Source: Ruminococcaceae bacterium UBA6855
GTDB taxonomy: Bacteria; Bacillota; Clostridia; Oscillospirales; Acutalibacteraceae
NCBI GenBank assembly: GCA_002451755.1
Contig: DKDF01000109.1
Coordinates: forward strand, 1-5,271
Length of the DNA: 5,271 nucleotides
Direction: 5' to 3'
Numbering within the stretch: the stretch's first letter is position 1; every line of letters starts with the position of its first letter. A program made the position numbers and the translations under genes. Shown here in pieces: positions 1-5,271 of this stretch. The notes under the pieces are model-generated. The model was not told the DNA's origin. It made no database searches and saw only the letters and a list, made by a program, of their open reading frames with translations.

Positions 1-63
1 CACGGTTGCGGAAGTAATCAAATTGACTGCTTTTGAAAAAATTCTGCGTACTTTGTTGCTCAT
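1..63 (-). CDS. Start of an unidentified gene, cut by the left window edge
   Basis: Only the first 21 codons are visible: MSNKVRRIFSKAVNLITSATV. The ATG at 63-61 follows a good AGGAGA ribosome binding site (71-76) with a 7-nt spacer, and no stop codon occurs before the edge. It starts 22 nt after the alkylation repair gene on the same strand, with no hairpin between them, so the two are probably co-transcribed. The N-terminus is basic (K4, R6, R7, K11) and then becomes less charged, which would fit the beginning of a signal peptide or membrane anchor, but the diagnostic hydrophobic part lies outside the window. The family cannot be named from this fragment. Confidence 0.6.
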   Translation of the reverse strand, partial: MSNKVRRIFSKAVNLITSATV

Positions 64-85
64 TGTATTATCTCCTATTCGGCTG

Positions 86-772
86 TTATTTGCGTTTCAT
101 TGCGCGTATCTTCGCCTTGTCCTGCGGCGTGACGCGATAAGATTCGGTTATCTTCTGAAGCGACTTGTTGAAAGTAAAATCGTCGAGGCGGTTATCTTCG
201 AGATACTGCCATGTCTTTTCCGGCGCATGGACGAAGAACACGGAAACCGCCCACGCGACCGCCATTTTGACATAATAGTCGTCGTTGGTTATCGCATCAA
301 ACTTCCCGAAGGCGCGGGCGGCGTACTCATCATCCGAGAAATAATTGAGCGCCGCGACGACCGCAAAGCGGATATCATAGGGCTTATCGGAATCAAAATA
401 CGGCTGCAAAAACTCCCAGACCCGCTCCCTGTCTTTTTTGAAAAACTTGAGGCTGTTCACGAAACTGTCGCAGACAGACCAATTATCTATCTCCGGCACG
501 AAATCCGCCACAGCTTTCAGATGCTCTTCAAACGGCAGATCGGCACCTGCAATAACGAATCCGCGCACAAGCTTTTCTTCAAGCATATCGCCCTGCGGAA
601 GATCGGGCATAACGCCCTTGGGGCTTTCTTTTTTTATCCGCGCCGCGACTGCTCTCAGCTGCGGCAGGCGGACGCCGATCATCTTGCTCTTGTCGACATT
701 CGGCAGGAGCGACAAGCTGAACTCCCTGTATTTTTCATCTCCGAGCCGTTCGAGCTCATTTCTTATATCCAT
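86..772 (-). CDS. DNA alkylation repair protein, AlkD-like HEAT-repeat glycosylase family
   Basis: This 228-residue, mostly helical protein matches the AlkD-type DNA alkylation repair family, cytoplasmic enzymes that remove bulky or cationic N3/N7-alkylated purines without flipping the base. The family signature is visible as IDNWSVCDSF at residues 95-104; W98 and D102 have the four-residue spacing of the catalytic Trp/Asp pair of Bacillus cereus AlkD (W109/D113, from memory). R135 in DIRFAVV and W164 in VAWAVS probably match the other two active-site residues. The N-terminal GVRLPQLRAVA segment is also typical. The start is placed at the ATG at 772-770 because GGAGG (778-782) lies 5 nt before it; a TTG at 787 would put this Shine-Dalgarno inside the gene. 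A promoter lies just upstream, divergent from the PHP gene. The family is well supported; substrate range is not known. Confidence 0.93.
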   Translation of the reverse strand: MDIRNELERLGDEKYREFSLSLLPNVDKSKMIGVRLPQLRAVAARIKKESPKGVMPDLPQGDMLEEKLVRGFVIAGADLPFEEHLKAVADFVPEIDNWSVCDSFVNSLKFFKKDRERVWEFLQPYFDSDKPYDIRFAVVAALNYFSDDEYAARAFGKFDAITNDDYYVKMAVAWAVSVFFVHAPEKTWQYLEDNRLDDFTFNKSLQKITESYRVTPQDKAKIRAMKRK

Positions 773-799
773 ATCGTCCTCCGTCAAGATACTTATATG

Positions 800-828
800 A
801 TTTTAACATATATAACACGCTTTTTCCA
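800..828 (-). promoter_or_regulatory. Candidate sigma-A promoter for the alkylation repair gene
   Basis: Read on the minus strand, TGGAAA (828-823) is separated by 17 nt from TAAAAT (805-800). The -10 is preceded by TG plus one base, an extended -10, which can offset the weak -35 (4 of 6 consensus bases). It ends 27 nt before the chosen ATG and lies back to back with the promoter of the PHP gene. Confidence 0.5.
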
Positions 829-867
829 TATCCCAGACCAAAAATTAGGTAAATGCGCATAATTTTT

Positions 868-896
868 TTGACTTTTTTGGCGTGATATTGTATAAT
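868..896 (+). promoter_or_regulatory. Strong sigma-A promoter for the PHP-domain gene
   Basis: TTGACT (868-873), a 17-nt spacer and a perfect TATAAT (891-896) make a near-consensus housekeeping promoter. It predicts a leader of roughly 45 nt before the ATG at 947, with AAGGAG at 934-939. No riboswitch or attenuator fits in so short a leader. Confidence 0.8.
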
Positions 897-946
897 GATT
901 TCAGCAATTTTTTCTCATACACGCAAAAAAGAAAAGGAGATATCAG

Positions 947-2371
947 ATGAAGAAAACCGATTTCAAGCGCATTCTCTCGTTCTTTCTCGCCGCAGTGATG
1001 CTCTTCGGGATGCTTCCCGCAGTCTTCGCACAGGACGCGGACACGACGGACATTGACTACGCGATAACGAATCCCTACGCCACGGTTGACTGGAAAAACT
1101 ACGGTCAATACAAGGCGAGCCTGCACAATCACAGCATAGTTTCCGACGGCGACAATGATTTCAGATATGTCATCGAGACCTACTATTCAATGGGCTACGA
1201 CATTCTCGCTATAACCGATCACGGCACCGTGGACAGAAGCTGGACAGAGCCGAACTATGTTCCCGCGCTCCAGCTCGCGCTCGGATTCAGACGCGAGAAC
1301 GGCTTCGAGAAGCCGACAGGGCTGACTCAGGGGCGCTACAATCAGATAACCTCCGGCAGCGACAGAGGCGGCCGCGGAATGCTCCGAGTCCCCTACGGCA
1401 TCGAGAACAACCCGACTTCGTTCAACAACTCGCATGTCAACTCCTGGTTCGTTGACTACGGCAACGGCGTCATGGGCGGCACGAGCGACTACGAGACTCC
1501 GATAAAGAATGTCGAAGCACTCGGCGGTCTTTCGGTCATCAACCACCCCGGCGAATACACGGGCGCGCGCAACGAAAAAGATTTTGACAAGGCATATAAC
1601 GAAGACTACGACTACGACATAAACAAGTTCGCCCGCCTGCTCAAAATGTACCCCTCCTGCCTCGGCATCGATGTCAACTCCAAAGGCGACTACCGCACCC
1701 GCCACGACCGTAAGCTCTGGGATATCCTGCTTCAAAAAGTCGTACCCTCAGGGCGCAATGTCTTTGCTTTTGCAAGCTCCGACGCGCATCGCCTCTCCGC
1801 CATGGACAACGGCTGGACGATAATGCTCATGCCCTCGAACACGGTCGACAACCTCAAGGAATGCATGAAGCAGGGCGCGTTCTTCGCGGGAAGCAGATAT
1901 ATAAAGAACACCCCCGAGCTCGAACAGTTCAGCAAGGAAGTCGGATATAATGTCGCGGACGAGAACGGTCAGTGGTACGCATCGCCCGATCTTGTTCAGC
2001 CGACGATAACAAACATCGCCGTTGATGACAAAGAAGACACGATAGCGATAACCGCAGAGAACTATCTGACGATTCACTGGATAGCGGACGGCAAGGTCAT
2101 TCATGTCGGCTCCGAGATTGACCTCGACGACTACTCCGACGAGATAGGCAGCTATGTCCGCGCCGAGGTTTTCGGCGAAGGCGGTATCCTCTACACCCAG
2201 GCGTTCACCCTCGACTATGACGGTGCGCCGGAGGCGGAGAACAAGTTTTTCTTCGACTGGGGCAATGTAGTCAAGCTTTTCGCCGATTCGATTCTCTATG
2301 TCTGCGGAAAGAGCGAGCTGTTCTGCAAAATCTGGTTCGCGCTGACCCACAACGATGCATTCGCAAAGTAA
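947..2371 (+). CDS. Secreted PHP-domain putative metal-dependent phosphoesterase
   Basis: This 474-residue protein has a signal peptide: basic start (KKTDFKR), hydrophobic core at residues 9-23 and a likely cleavage after VFA at A28. Residues about 55-320 carry PHP motifs: HNH at 60-62, TDHG at 90-93, NHPGE at 199-203 and SSDAH at 277-281. These supply the His/Asp/Glu ligands of the trinuclear metal site in this superfamily, which includes histidinol phosphatase-like and nucleotide phosphoesterases. Residues about 348-425 look like a beta-rich Ig-like module. The last 40 residues form a hydrophobic, aromatic tail with C453 and C460 and no sorting signal. Export with intact metal ligands suggests an extracellular or cell-surface hydrolase, but the substrate is unknown. 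The ATG is set by AAGGAG 7 nt upstream and by the signal peptide. It is monocistronic, with its own promoter and terminator. Confidence 0.9.
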   Translation: MKKTDFKRILSFFLAAVMLFGMLPAVFAQDADTTDIDYAITNPYATVDWKNYGQYKASLHNHSIVSDGDNDFRYVIETYYSMGYDILAITDHGTVDRSWTEPNYVPALQLALGFRRENGFEKPTGLTQGRYNQITSGSDRGGRGMLRVPYGIENNPTSFNNSHVNSWFVDYGNGVMGGTSDYETPIKNVEALGGLSVINHPGEYTGARNEKDFDKAYNEDYDYDINKFARLLKMYPSCLGIDVNSKGDYRTRHDRKLWDILLQKVVPSGRNVFAFASSDAHRLSAMDNGWTIMLMPSNTVDNLKECMKQGAFFAGSRYIKNTPELEQFSKEVGYNVADENGQWYASPDLVQPTITNIAVDDKEDTIAITAENYLTIHWIADGKVIHVGSEIDLDDYSDEIGSYVRAEVFGEGGILYTQAFTLDYDGAPEAENKFFFDWGNVVKLFADSILYVCGKSELFCKIWFALTHNDAFAK

Positions 2372-2377
2372 GTTAAT

Positions 2378-2422
2378 AAAAAAGCGGCGGCAAGCCTTGA
2401 GTGGTTTGCCGCCGCTTTTTTT
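2378..2422. terminator. Bidirectional intrinsic terminator between convergent genes
   Basis: A 13-bp GC-rich stem (2384-2396 pairing with 2403-2415, one G-U pair) closes a 6-nt loop. It is flanked by six A on the left (2378-2383) and seven T on the right (2416-2422). On the plus strand it follows the PHP gene stop by 12 nt. Read on the minus strand the A-run becomes a T-run, so the same hairpin ends the small membrane protein gene 13 nt after its stop. Confidence 0.93.
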
Positions 2423-2428
2423 GTTCTA

Positions 2429-2650
2429 TTATGACTCTTTTTCGTCTTTGTTTTTCATCTGCTTTTCAATCGACTCGCGCCATTTGCGTGTCTTTATCAT
2501 CTGAACGCGTCTGCTCCAGATGATATAAATGAGCACCGGAGCGATAATGGTCGCCGCCGCCTCATACTCGCTGTTATATCCGAAGATAAACAGGTACACC
2601 AAAGCCGCAGTTGCGATAACATCTAAAATAATGCCGATAACAAGATCCAT
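2429..2650 (-). CDS. Small two-helix membrane protein of unknown function
   Basis: I do not recognise a named family. The 73-residue product has two predicted membrane helices, at about residues 3-24 and 31-45, joined by a short polar acidic turn (GYNSEYE). A strongly charged C-terminal tail (SRRVQMIKTRKWRES onward, ending KNKDEKES) follows. The positive-inside rule would place both ends in the cytoplasm. The ATG at 2650-2648 is preferred because AGGAG (2657-2661) sits 6 nt upstream; a TTG at 2671 would place that site inside the gene. A consensus promoter on the same strand and the shared terminator downstream support a real gene. It is divergent from the WYL regulator, so it may be a target of that regulator, which is an inference from position only. 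Confidence 0.8.
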   Translation of the reverse strand: MDLVIGIILDVIATAALVYLFIFGYNSEYEAAATIIAPVLIYIIWSRRVQMIKTRKWRESIEKQMKNKDEKES

Positions 2651-2681
2651 AAAAATCTCCTTTTGTTGCAATTTTTATTTC

Positions 2682-2709
2682 ATTTTATCATATTTCGCTT
2701 TTTTGTCAA
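2682..2709 (-). promoter_or_regulatory. Sigma-A promoter for the small membrane protein gene
   Basis: On the minus strand a perfect TTGACA (2709-2704) is followed after 16 nt by TAAAAT (2687-2682) with an upstream TGA, giving an extended -10. It lies about 30 nt before the ATG at 2650. Its -35 is part of a longer inverted repeat (see the operator candidate at 2699-2776), so occupancy there would be expected to block this promoter. Confidence 0.75.
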
Positions 2710-2776
2710 GCACATTTTCAATAATGAACTTTATTTTGACAAAAAATACCATTTTGCTTATTGCAAAATTTGTCAA
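2699..2776. promoter_or_regulatory. Candidate operator: three TTGACAA half-sites in the divergent promoter region
   Basis: An 11-bp arm at 2699-2709 (TTTTTTGTCAA) is the exact reverse complement of 2736-2746. The first eight bases of the second arm, TTGACAAA at 2736-2743, are again exactly inverted at 2769-2776. Inside the second pair is another perfect palindrome, ATTTTGC at 2751-2757 with GCAAAAT at 2763-2769. The half-sites overlap the -35 of the membrane protein promoter and the -35 region of the regulator promoter. This is where a self-regulating repressor or activator would bind. TTGACA is also the plain -35 consensus and the region is AT-rich, so part of the repetition could be coincidental. 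Confidence 0.4.
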
Positions 2777-2789
2777 TATGCCGTATAAT
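2761..2789 (+). promoter_or_regulatory. Candidate promoter for the WYL regulator
   Basis: TTGCAA (2761-2766), a 17-nt spacer and a perfect TATAAT (2784-2789) form a plausible sigma-A promoter about 75 nt before the ATG. A second TATAAT at 2828-2833 is closer to the gene but lacks a recognisable -35, so it would need activation. The -35 of the first candidate lies within the palindrome at 2751-2769, which is compatible with autoregulation. Confidence 0.5.
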
Positions 2790-2864
2790 AACTTTGCAGA
2801 GTCCGTTTTTTGGTACACGAAATATTTTATAATATATCCGTAAATCAAATCGGAGGATACAAAA

Positions 2865-3851
2865 ATGGCTAAAAAATCAAACCAAAAAATAAAGCTGCTC
2901 TATCTGATGAAGATCCTGCTCGAAAACACGGATGACGAGCACGGGATGACGCTCGCCGAGATATCGGACGCGCTGGGCGAATACGGCATCGACGCGGAGC
3001 GCAAGACGCTCTACGACGACATTGATGTGCTCTGCCTGTTCGGGCTTGACATCGACAAGAGAAAAGGCAAAAGCGTGACTTATCATGTCATCAGCCGCGA
3101 CTTTGAACTGCCGGAGCTAAAGCTTCTCGTCGACGCGGTTCAGTCCTCGCGCTTCATCACGCACAAGAAGAGCAACGAGCTGATAAAGAAAATCGAGGGC
3201 TTTGCGAGCCGATATGAGGCGCAGGAGCTGCAGAGGCAGGTCTTTGTCTCGAACCGCATCAAGGCGATGAACGAGAGCATATACTACGCCGTCGACTACA
3301 TACACGACGCGATAAACCGCGACGCGAAGATAGCGTTTCAATATTTCACCTGGGATGAGCACAAGCAGAAGAAGCTGCGCCACGACGGCAAAATATATCT
3401 CATCAGCCCGTGGGCGCTGACCTGGGATGACGAGAACTATTACATGATAGGCTACGACTCGGATGAGAACAAGATAAAGCACTACCGGGTCGACAAAATG
3501 ACAAAAATTCAGCCGACCGAAGAAAAGCGCGGCGGCGCGGAGTTCTTCGCCGATTTCGATATGGCGCTCTATTCAAAGCAGACCTTCGGAATGTACGGCG
3601 GACGCGAGGAAACAGTCACGCTCCGCTGCGAAAACAAGCTTGCAAATGTCATGATAGACAAATTCGGCTTCGACACCGCGTTTTCAAATATCACCGACAC
3701 GCATTTTGATATGCGCGTAAAAGTGTTTGTGAGTCCCGTGTTCCTGACATGGATAATGAACTTCGGCGCGGATGTGACAGTCCTCTCCCCCGACAGCGTA
3801 AAAGATGAACTCACCGCCCTCGCATCGGATGTGCTCGCGCAGTATAAATAA
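2865..3851 (+). CDS. Helix-turn-helix WYL-domain transcriptional regulator
   Basis: This 328-residue protein has the layout of YafY/DeoR-like WYL regulators. Residues about 8-65 form a winged helix-turn-helix; MTLAEISDALGEYGI (28-42) and ERKTLYDDIDVL (45-56) match the usual helices. A helical linker follows, then a WYL domain at about 130-216. Its core is SPWALTWDDENYYMIGYD (171-188), with YYM where the namesake WYL residues usually sit, followed by HYRVDKM (196-202). A WCX-like C-terminal domain covers about 240-328. WYL domains sense small molecules or nucleic acids and can make the protein a repressor or activator; the ligand here is unknown. GGAGG at 2852-2856 sets the start, 8 nt upstream. 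It is transcribed away from the small membrane protein across a repeat-rich spacer and ends at its own terminator. Confidence 0.92.
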   Translation: MAKKSNQKIKLLYLMKILLENTDDEHGMTLAEISDALGEYGIDAERKTLYDDIDVLCLFGLDIDKRKGKSVTYHVISRDFELPELKLLVDAVQSSRFITHKKSNELIKKIEGFASRYEAQELQRQVFVSNRIKAMNESIYYAVDYIHDAINRDAKIAFQYFTWDEHKQKKLRHDGKIYLISPWALTWDDENYYMIGYDSDENKIKHYRVDKMTKIQPTEEKRGGAEFFADFDMALYSKQTFGMYGGREETVTLRCENKLANVMIDKFGFDTAFSNITDTHFDMRVKVFVSPVFLTWIMNFGADVTVLSPDSVKDELTALASDVLAQYK

Positions 3852-3870
3852 ACCGAACAAATAAAACAGC

Positions 3871-3906
3871 AAATCCTATCCACGGCTTTCGTGGGTAGGA
3901 TTTTTT
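3871..3906 (+). terminator. Intrinsic terminator after the WYL regulator
   Basis: A 14-bp stem with one G-U pair (3871-3884 with 3890-3903) closes a 5-nt GCTTT loop and runs into six T (3901-3906), then GTTT. It lies 19 nt after the stop codon. It indicates that the regulator is transcribed alone and that the long spacer to the right is not part of its message. Confidence 0.92.
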
Positions 3907-4060
3907 GTTTCGGTGTGAGATGAGGATGTATTGATAAATTGGGGGTTGCAGGCGTGGGTATCGGATATAGACAGTCGTATCAATATTGCGAATTATCACA
4001 ATGATGCAGGAACAGATATCATCCGCCCGCGAAGTTTGCACAATTTTATTGATAAGCACC

Positions 4061-4087
4061 TTGTAGGGTGCGGCGACTCGACGCACC
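4061..4087 (+). repeat. Palindromic intergenic repeat, copy 1
   Basis: The element begins TTGTAGG and then forms a hairpin: GGTGCG (4067-4072) pairs with CGCACC (4082-4087). An inner CG/CG pair lies within the loop segment gCGactCGa. The same lead-in and loop recur on the opposite strand at 4248-4275. A second perfect palindrome, TGCCGC-GACA-GCGGCA (4090-4105), follows directly. No transposase or flanking duplication is visible. Confidence 0.65.
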
Positions 4088-4089
4088 GA

Positions 4090-4105
4090 TGCCGCGACAG
4101 CGGCA
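4090..4105. repeat. Perfect 6-bp palindrome with 4-nt loop
   Basis: TGCCGC (4090-4095), GACA, GCGGCA (4100-4105). It sits 2 nt after repeat copy 1, so the two form a tandem hairpin pair. No T-run follows, so it is not an intrinsic terminator. Confidence 0.5.
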
Positions 4106-4140
4106 CGAAATTCTTGCAAAAGTTTTTTACAGACCGTAGT

Positions 4141-4157
4141 GGCGGACTTTGTTCGCC
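4141..4157. repeat. Short 7-bp hairpin with TTT loop
   Basis: GGCGGAC (4141-4147) pairs with GTTCGCC (4151-4157), with one G-U pair on the plus-strand RNA. It is followed by TGCTTTAAAAA rather than a true T-run, so terminator function is doubtful. Confidence 0.4.
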
Positions 4158-4247
4158 TGCTTTAAAAATCTATAATAGTGGCAAGTGACTAAAGGATTGC
4201 TTTACTTGCATCATCTCCAAAAAACACCGTGACGCTCACGCGCCAAA

Positions 4248-4275
4248 GGGTCGTCGAGGTCGCCGACCCCTACAA
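4248..4275 (-). repeat. Palindromic intergenic repeat, copy 2 (inverted)
   Basis: Read on the minus strand the element also begins TTGTAGG. GGGTCG (4269-4264) then pairs with CGACCC (4253-4248) around the loop segment gCGacctCGa. Compared with copy 1 the loop differs by one inserted base. The stem sequence differs (GTGCG against GGTCG) but both arms have changed together, so pairing is kept. An alternative 7-bp stem, CGAGGTC at 4255-4261 with GACCTCG at 4288-4294, would compete with this hairpin. Confidence 0.65.
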
Positions 4276-4545
4276 ACCGCTCAACGAGACCTCGGAATAC
4301 ACAACTCGCGGCTCTCAGTCGGCGGCACTTCGGTGATGTTGCACGCCTTTCCCAGATAGATTTCGGATACTGCGGCGCGGCTATTAGAAGCTGATTATAA
4401 AAATTGTTTGAGTCGCTTGTTTTTACTTTGCTATGGCTCGAGTAATAGACAAACCCCAATTCACCATTCTGCCTGTCGTCGTAAAGAGACAAAGTCGGCG
4501 CAAAATCCGCTGATTACACGGCTTTTGAAATTCACTGTCCGTTTT

Positions 4546-4574
4546 TTGACACACCTGCCGTGATAGAATAAAAT
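4546..4574 (+). promoter_or_regulatory. Strong sigma-A promoter for the SWIM-domain gene
   Basis: A perfect TTGACA (4546-4551), a 17-nt spacer and TAAAAT (4569-4574) predict transcription starting near 4581, leaving a leader of about 20 nt before the ATG at 4602. An intact promoter and ribosome binding site argue that the frameshift downstream is recent or is a sequence error. Confidence 0.8.
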
Positions 4575-4601
4575 CAGAAAATAAGGAACGGAGAGATACA
4601 T

Positions 4602-5271
4602 ATGAAATTCAAGATAGGTTTTACTGCGGAAAAAGCGACAGAAAAGAAAGTTCCCGAATCTGAAGCAAAAGCTCCCGAAGAGGCTCCCGCGAGGGAATCG
4701 CTCGTGAGGGTCTACTTCCCGCAGCGCGGCTTCGACTGCACATATTACAACAATCTTTTCGACCTGCATGTCGGCGACCTCGTCTATGTTGACGGCAAGC
4801 TCGAGGGTAAGCGCGGCAAGGTCATCGATGTGTCATACCACATTCAAGATAAAGCTGTCCGACTACAAAAGAGTAATTGCAAAGATAGATACGGATATCT
4901 CCGGCGAGTTCTGCTATATCGGCGACGAGTTGTTCTCTTTTGACAAAAGCACCGTGCCGTTCGGGAAGATACTCCCCTACTTCAAAGCTCCCGCAAAGCC
5001 CGACGAGGAATATGCGAGCGCGAAAGAGAACAAGTTCTATAATCTCGACGACCTCGAGGGCATGGGCGCATACGAGCGCACGATAATGATAGGCAAATCC
5101 GACTTCAGCTGCGGCGAGGTTCTGTATCTCAGCGTTGAAGACGGCAAGGGGCACGCGATAGTCGGCACGGATGAGCTGCACGAGGTTGAATTTGACTACA
5201 AGAACGGCATGATTGCAAATATTACCTGCGACTGCTGGGCGTGCGGCATCTGCAAGCACGGTGTGGCGGCT
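4602..5271 (+). pseudogene. SWIM zinc-finger protein gene, frameshifted and cut by the right edge
   Basis: GGAGAG (4590-4595) precedes the ATG by 6 nt. The starting frame gives MKFKIGFTAE, a charged linker rich in Lys, Glu, Ala and Pro (about residues 8-32), and a beta-rich segment with VGDLVYVDGKLEGKRGKVID. After codon 80 (4839-4841) it loses protein-like character and stops at 4943. Dropping one base, A4842, joins it to a frame that stays open for 143 codons to the window end, giving SYH-FKIKLSDYKRV across the join. That frame ends in CDCWACGICKH (5227-5259), a SWIM zinc-binding motif of CxC-x5-CxH form. SWIM domains bind DNA or protein partners; the role here is unknown. An ATG at 4828 in the second frame could be called as a separate gene start but lacks a good ribosome binding site. 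True mutation, assembly error and recoding cannot be told apart here. Confidence 0.8.

Larger units (their letters stand above)
3907..4545. other. Gene-free spacer of about 640 bp carrying small palindromes
   Basis: No reading frame here is convincing. The longer open frames (3931-4188 plus, 4211-4492 minus) begin at TTG without a ribosome binding site, have no recognisable motif and run through hairpins. The stretch holds two related inverted hairpin elements (4061-4087 and 4248-4275), perfect short palindromes at 4090-4105, 4141-4157 and 4227-4241, and an imperfect hairpin at 4181-4209. A TATAAT at 4171-4176 has only a weak TTGTTC 16 nt upstream, so a small RNA starting near 4183 is possible but not supported. 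The composition fits degraded or dispersed intergenic repeat sequence. I recognise no tRNA, riboswitch or transposase remnant. Confidence 0.6.

Noticed and set aside
773..787. TTG start adding five residues to the alkylation repair protein
   Set aside because: The GGAGG ribosome binding site (778-782) lies inside this extension and is correctly spaced for the ATG at 772-770.
23..862. Long plus-strand open frame opposite the alkylation repair gene
   Set aside because: It is the antisense shadow of a gene with clear family motifs; it has no matching ribosome binding site and no recognisable domain.
2378..2422. Attenuator or riboswitch
   Set aside because: It lies between two converging gene ends rather than in a leader, so it is a plain terminator.
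2651..2671. TTG start adding seven residues to the small membrane protein
   Set aside because: AGGAG at 2657-2661 lies inside it and is 6 nt before the ATG at 2650-2648.
3931..4188. 85-codon plus-strand frame in the spacer
   Set aside because: It has a TTG start, no ribosome binding site and no motif, and it crosses the palindromic repeat. Treated as non-coding.
4061..4275. CRISPR array or insertion sequence
   Set aside because: There are only two inverted, imperfect copies with no regular spacing, no cas genes, no transposase and no visible target-site duplication.
4211..4492. 93-codon minus-strand frame in the spacer
   Set aside because: It has a TTG start and no ribosome binding site, and its C-terminal half is simply the translated repeat copy 2.
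4833..4857. Programmed +1 frameshift site
   Set aside because: No known slippery codon pair, in-frame stop or stimulatory hairpin is seen at the junction, and the zero frame continues for about 100 nt.

Overview
The window looks like chromosome from a Gram-positive anaerobe of the Bacillota, most likely a gut-type Clostridia. The reasons are strong AGGAG-type ribosome binding sites 5-8 nt before each start, compact sigma-A promoters (TTGACA, 16-17 nt, TATAAT/TAAAAT), moderate-GC genes separated by AT-rich spacers, frequent ATA isoleucine codons, and gene families common in that group. This placement is an inference; there is no rRNA or other marker gene.

Layout from left to right. Positions 1-772 hold a minus-strand pair: an AlkD-type DNA alkylation repair protein (86-772), then 22 nt downstream the first 21 codons of an unidentified gene that runs off the left edge. 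Divergent from it is a secreted PHP-domain putative metal-dependent phosphoesterase (947-2371). That gene ends at a strong hairpin whose A-run and T-run let it serve both strands, so it also terminates the convergent small two-helix membrane protein (2429-2650, minus). A 214-nt AT-rich spacer with repeated TTGACAA half-sites separates that gene from a divergent WYL-domain transcriptional regulator (2865-3851, plus), which has its own terminator. Positions 3907-4545 carry no convincing gene. They hold several small palindromes, including two inverted, related copies of a 27-28 nt hairpin element whose stem differences compensate each other. From 4602 to the right edge is a gene ending in a SWIM zinc-finger motif, broken by an apparent one-base insertion near 4842.

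The genes do not form an evident pathway. The best regulatory link is the WYL regulator facing the small membrane protein across a shared, repeat-rich promoter region. I see no CRISPR array, tRNA, rRNA, transposase, phage gene or recognisable defence system. The most useful items for follow-up are the frameshifted SWIM gene, the paired hairpin elements and the TTGACAA array.
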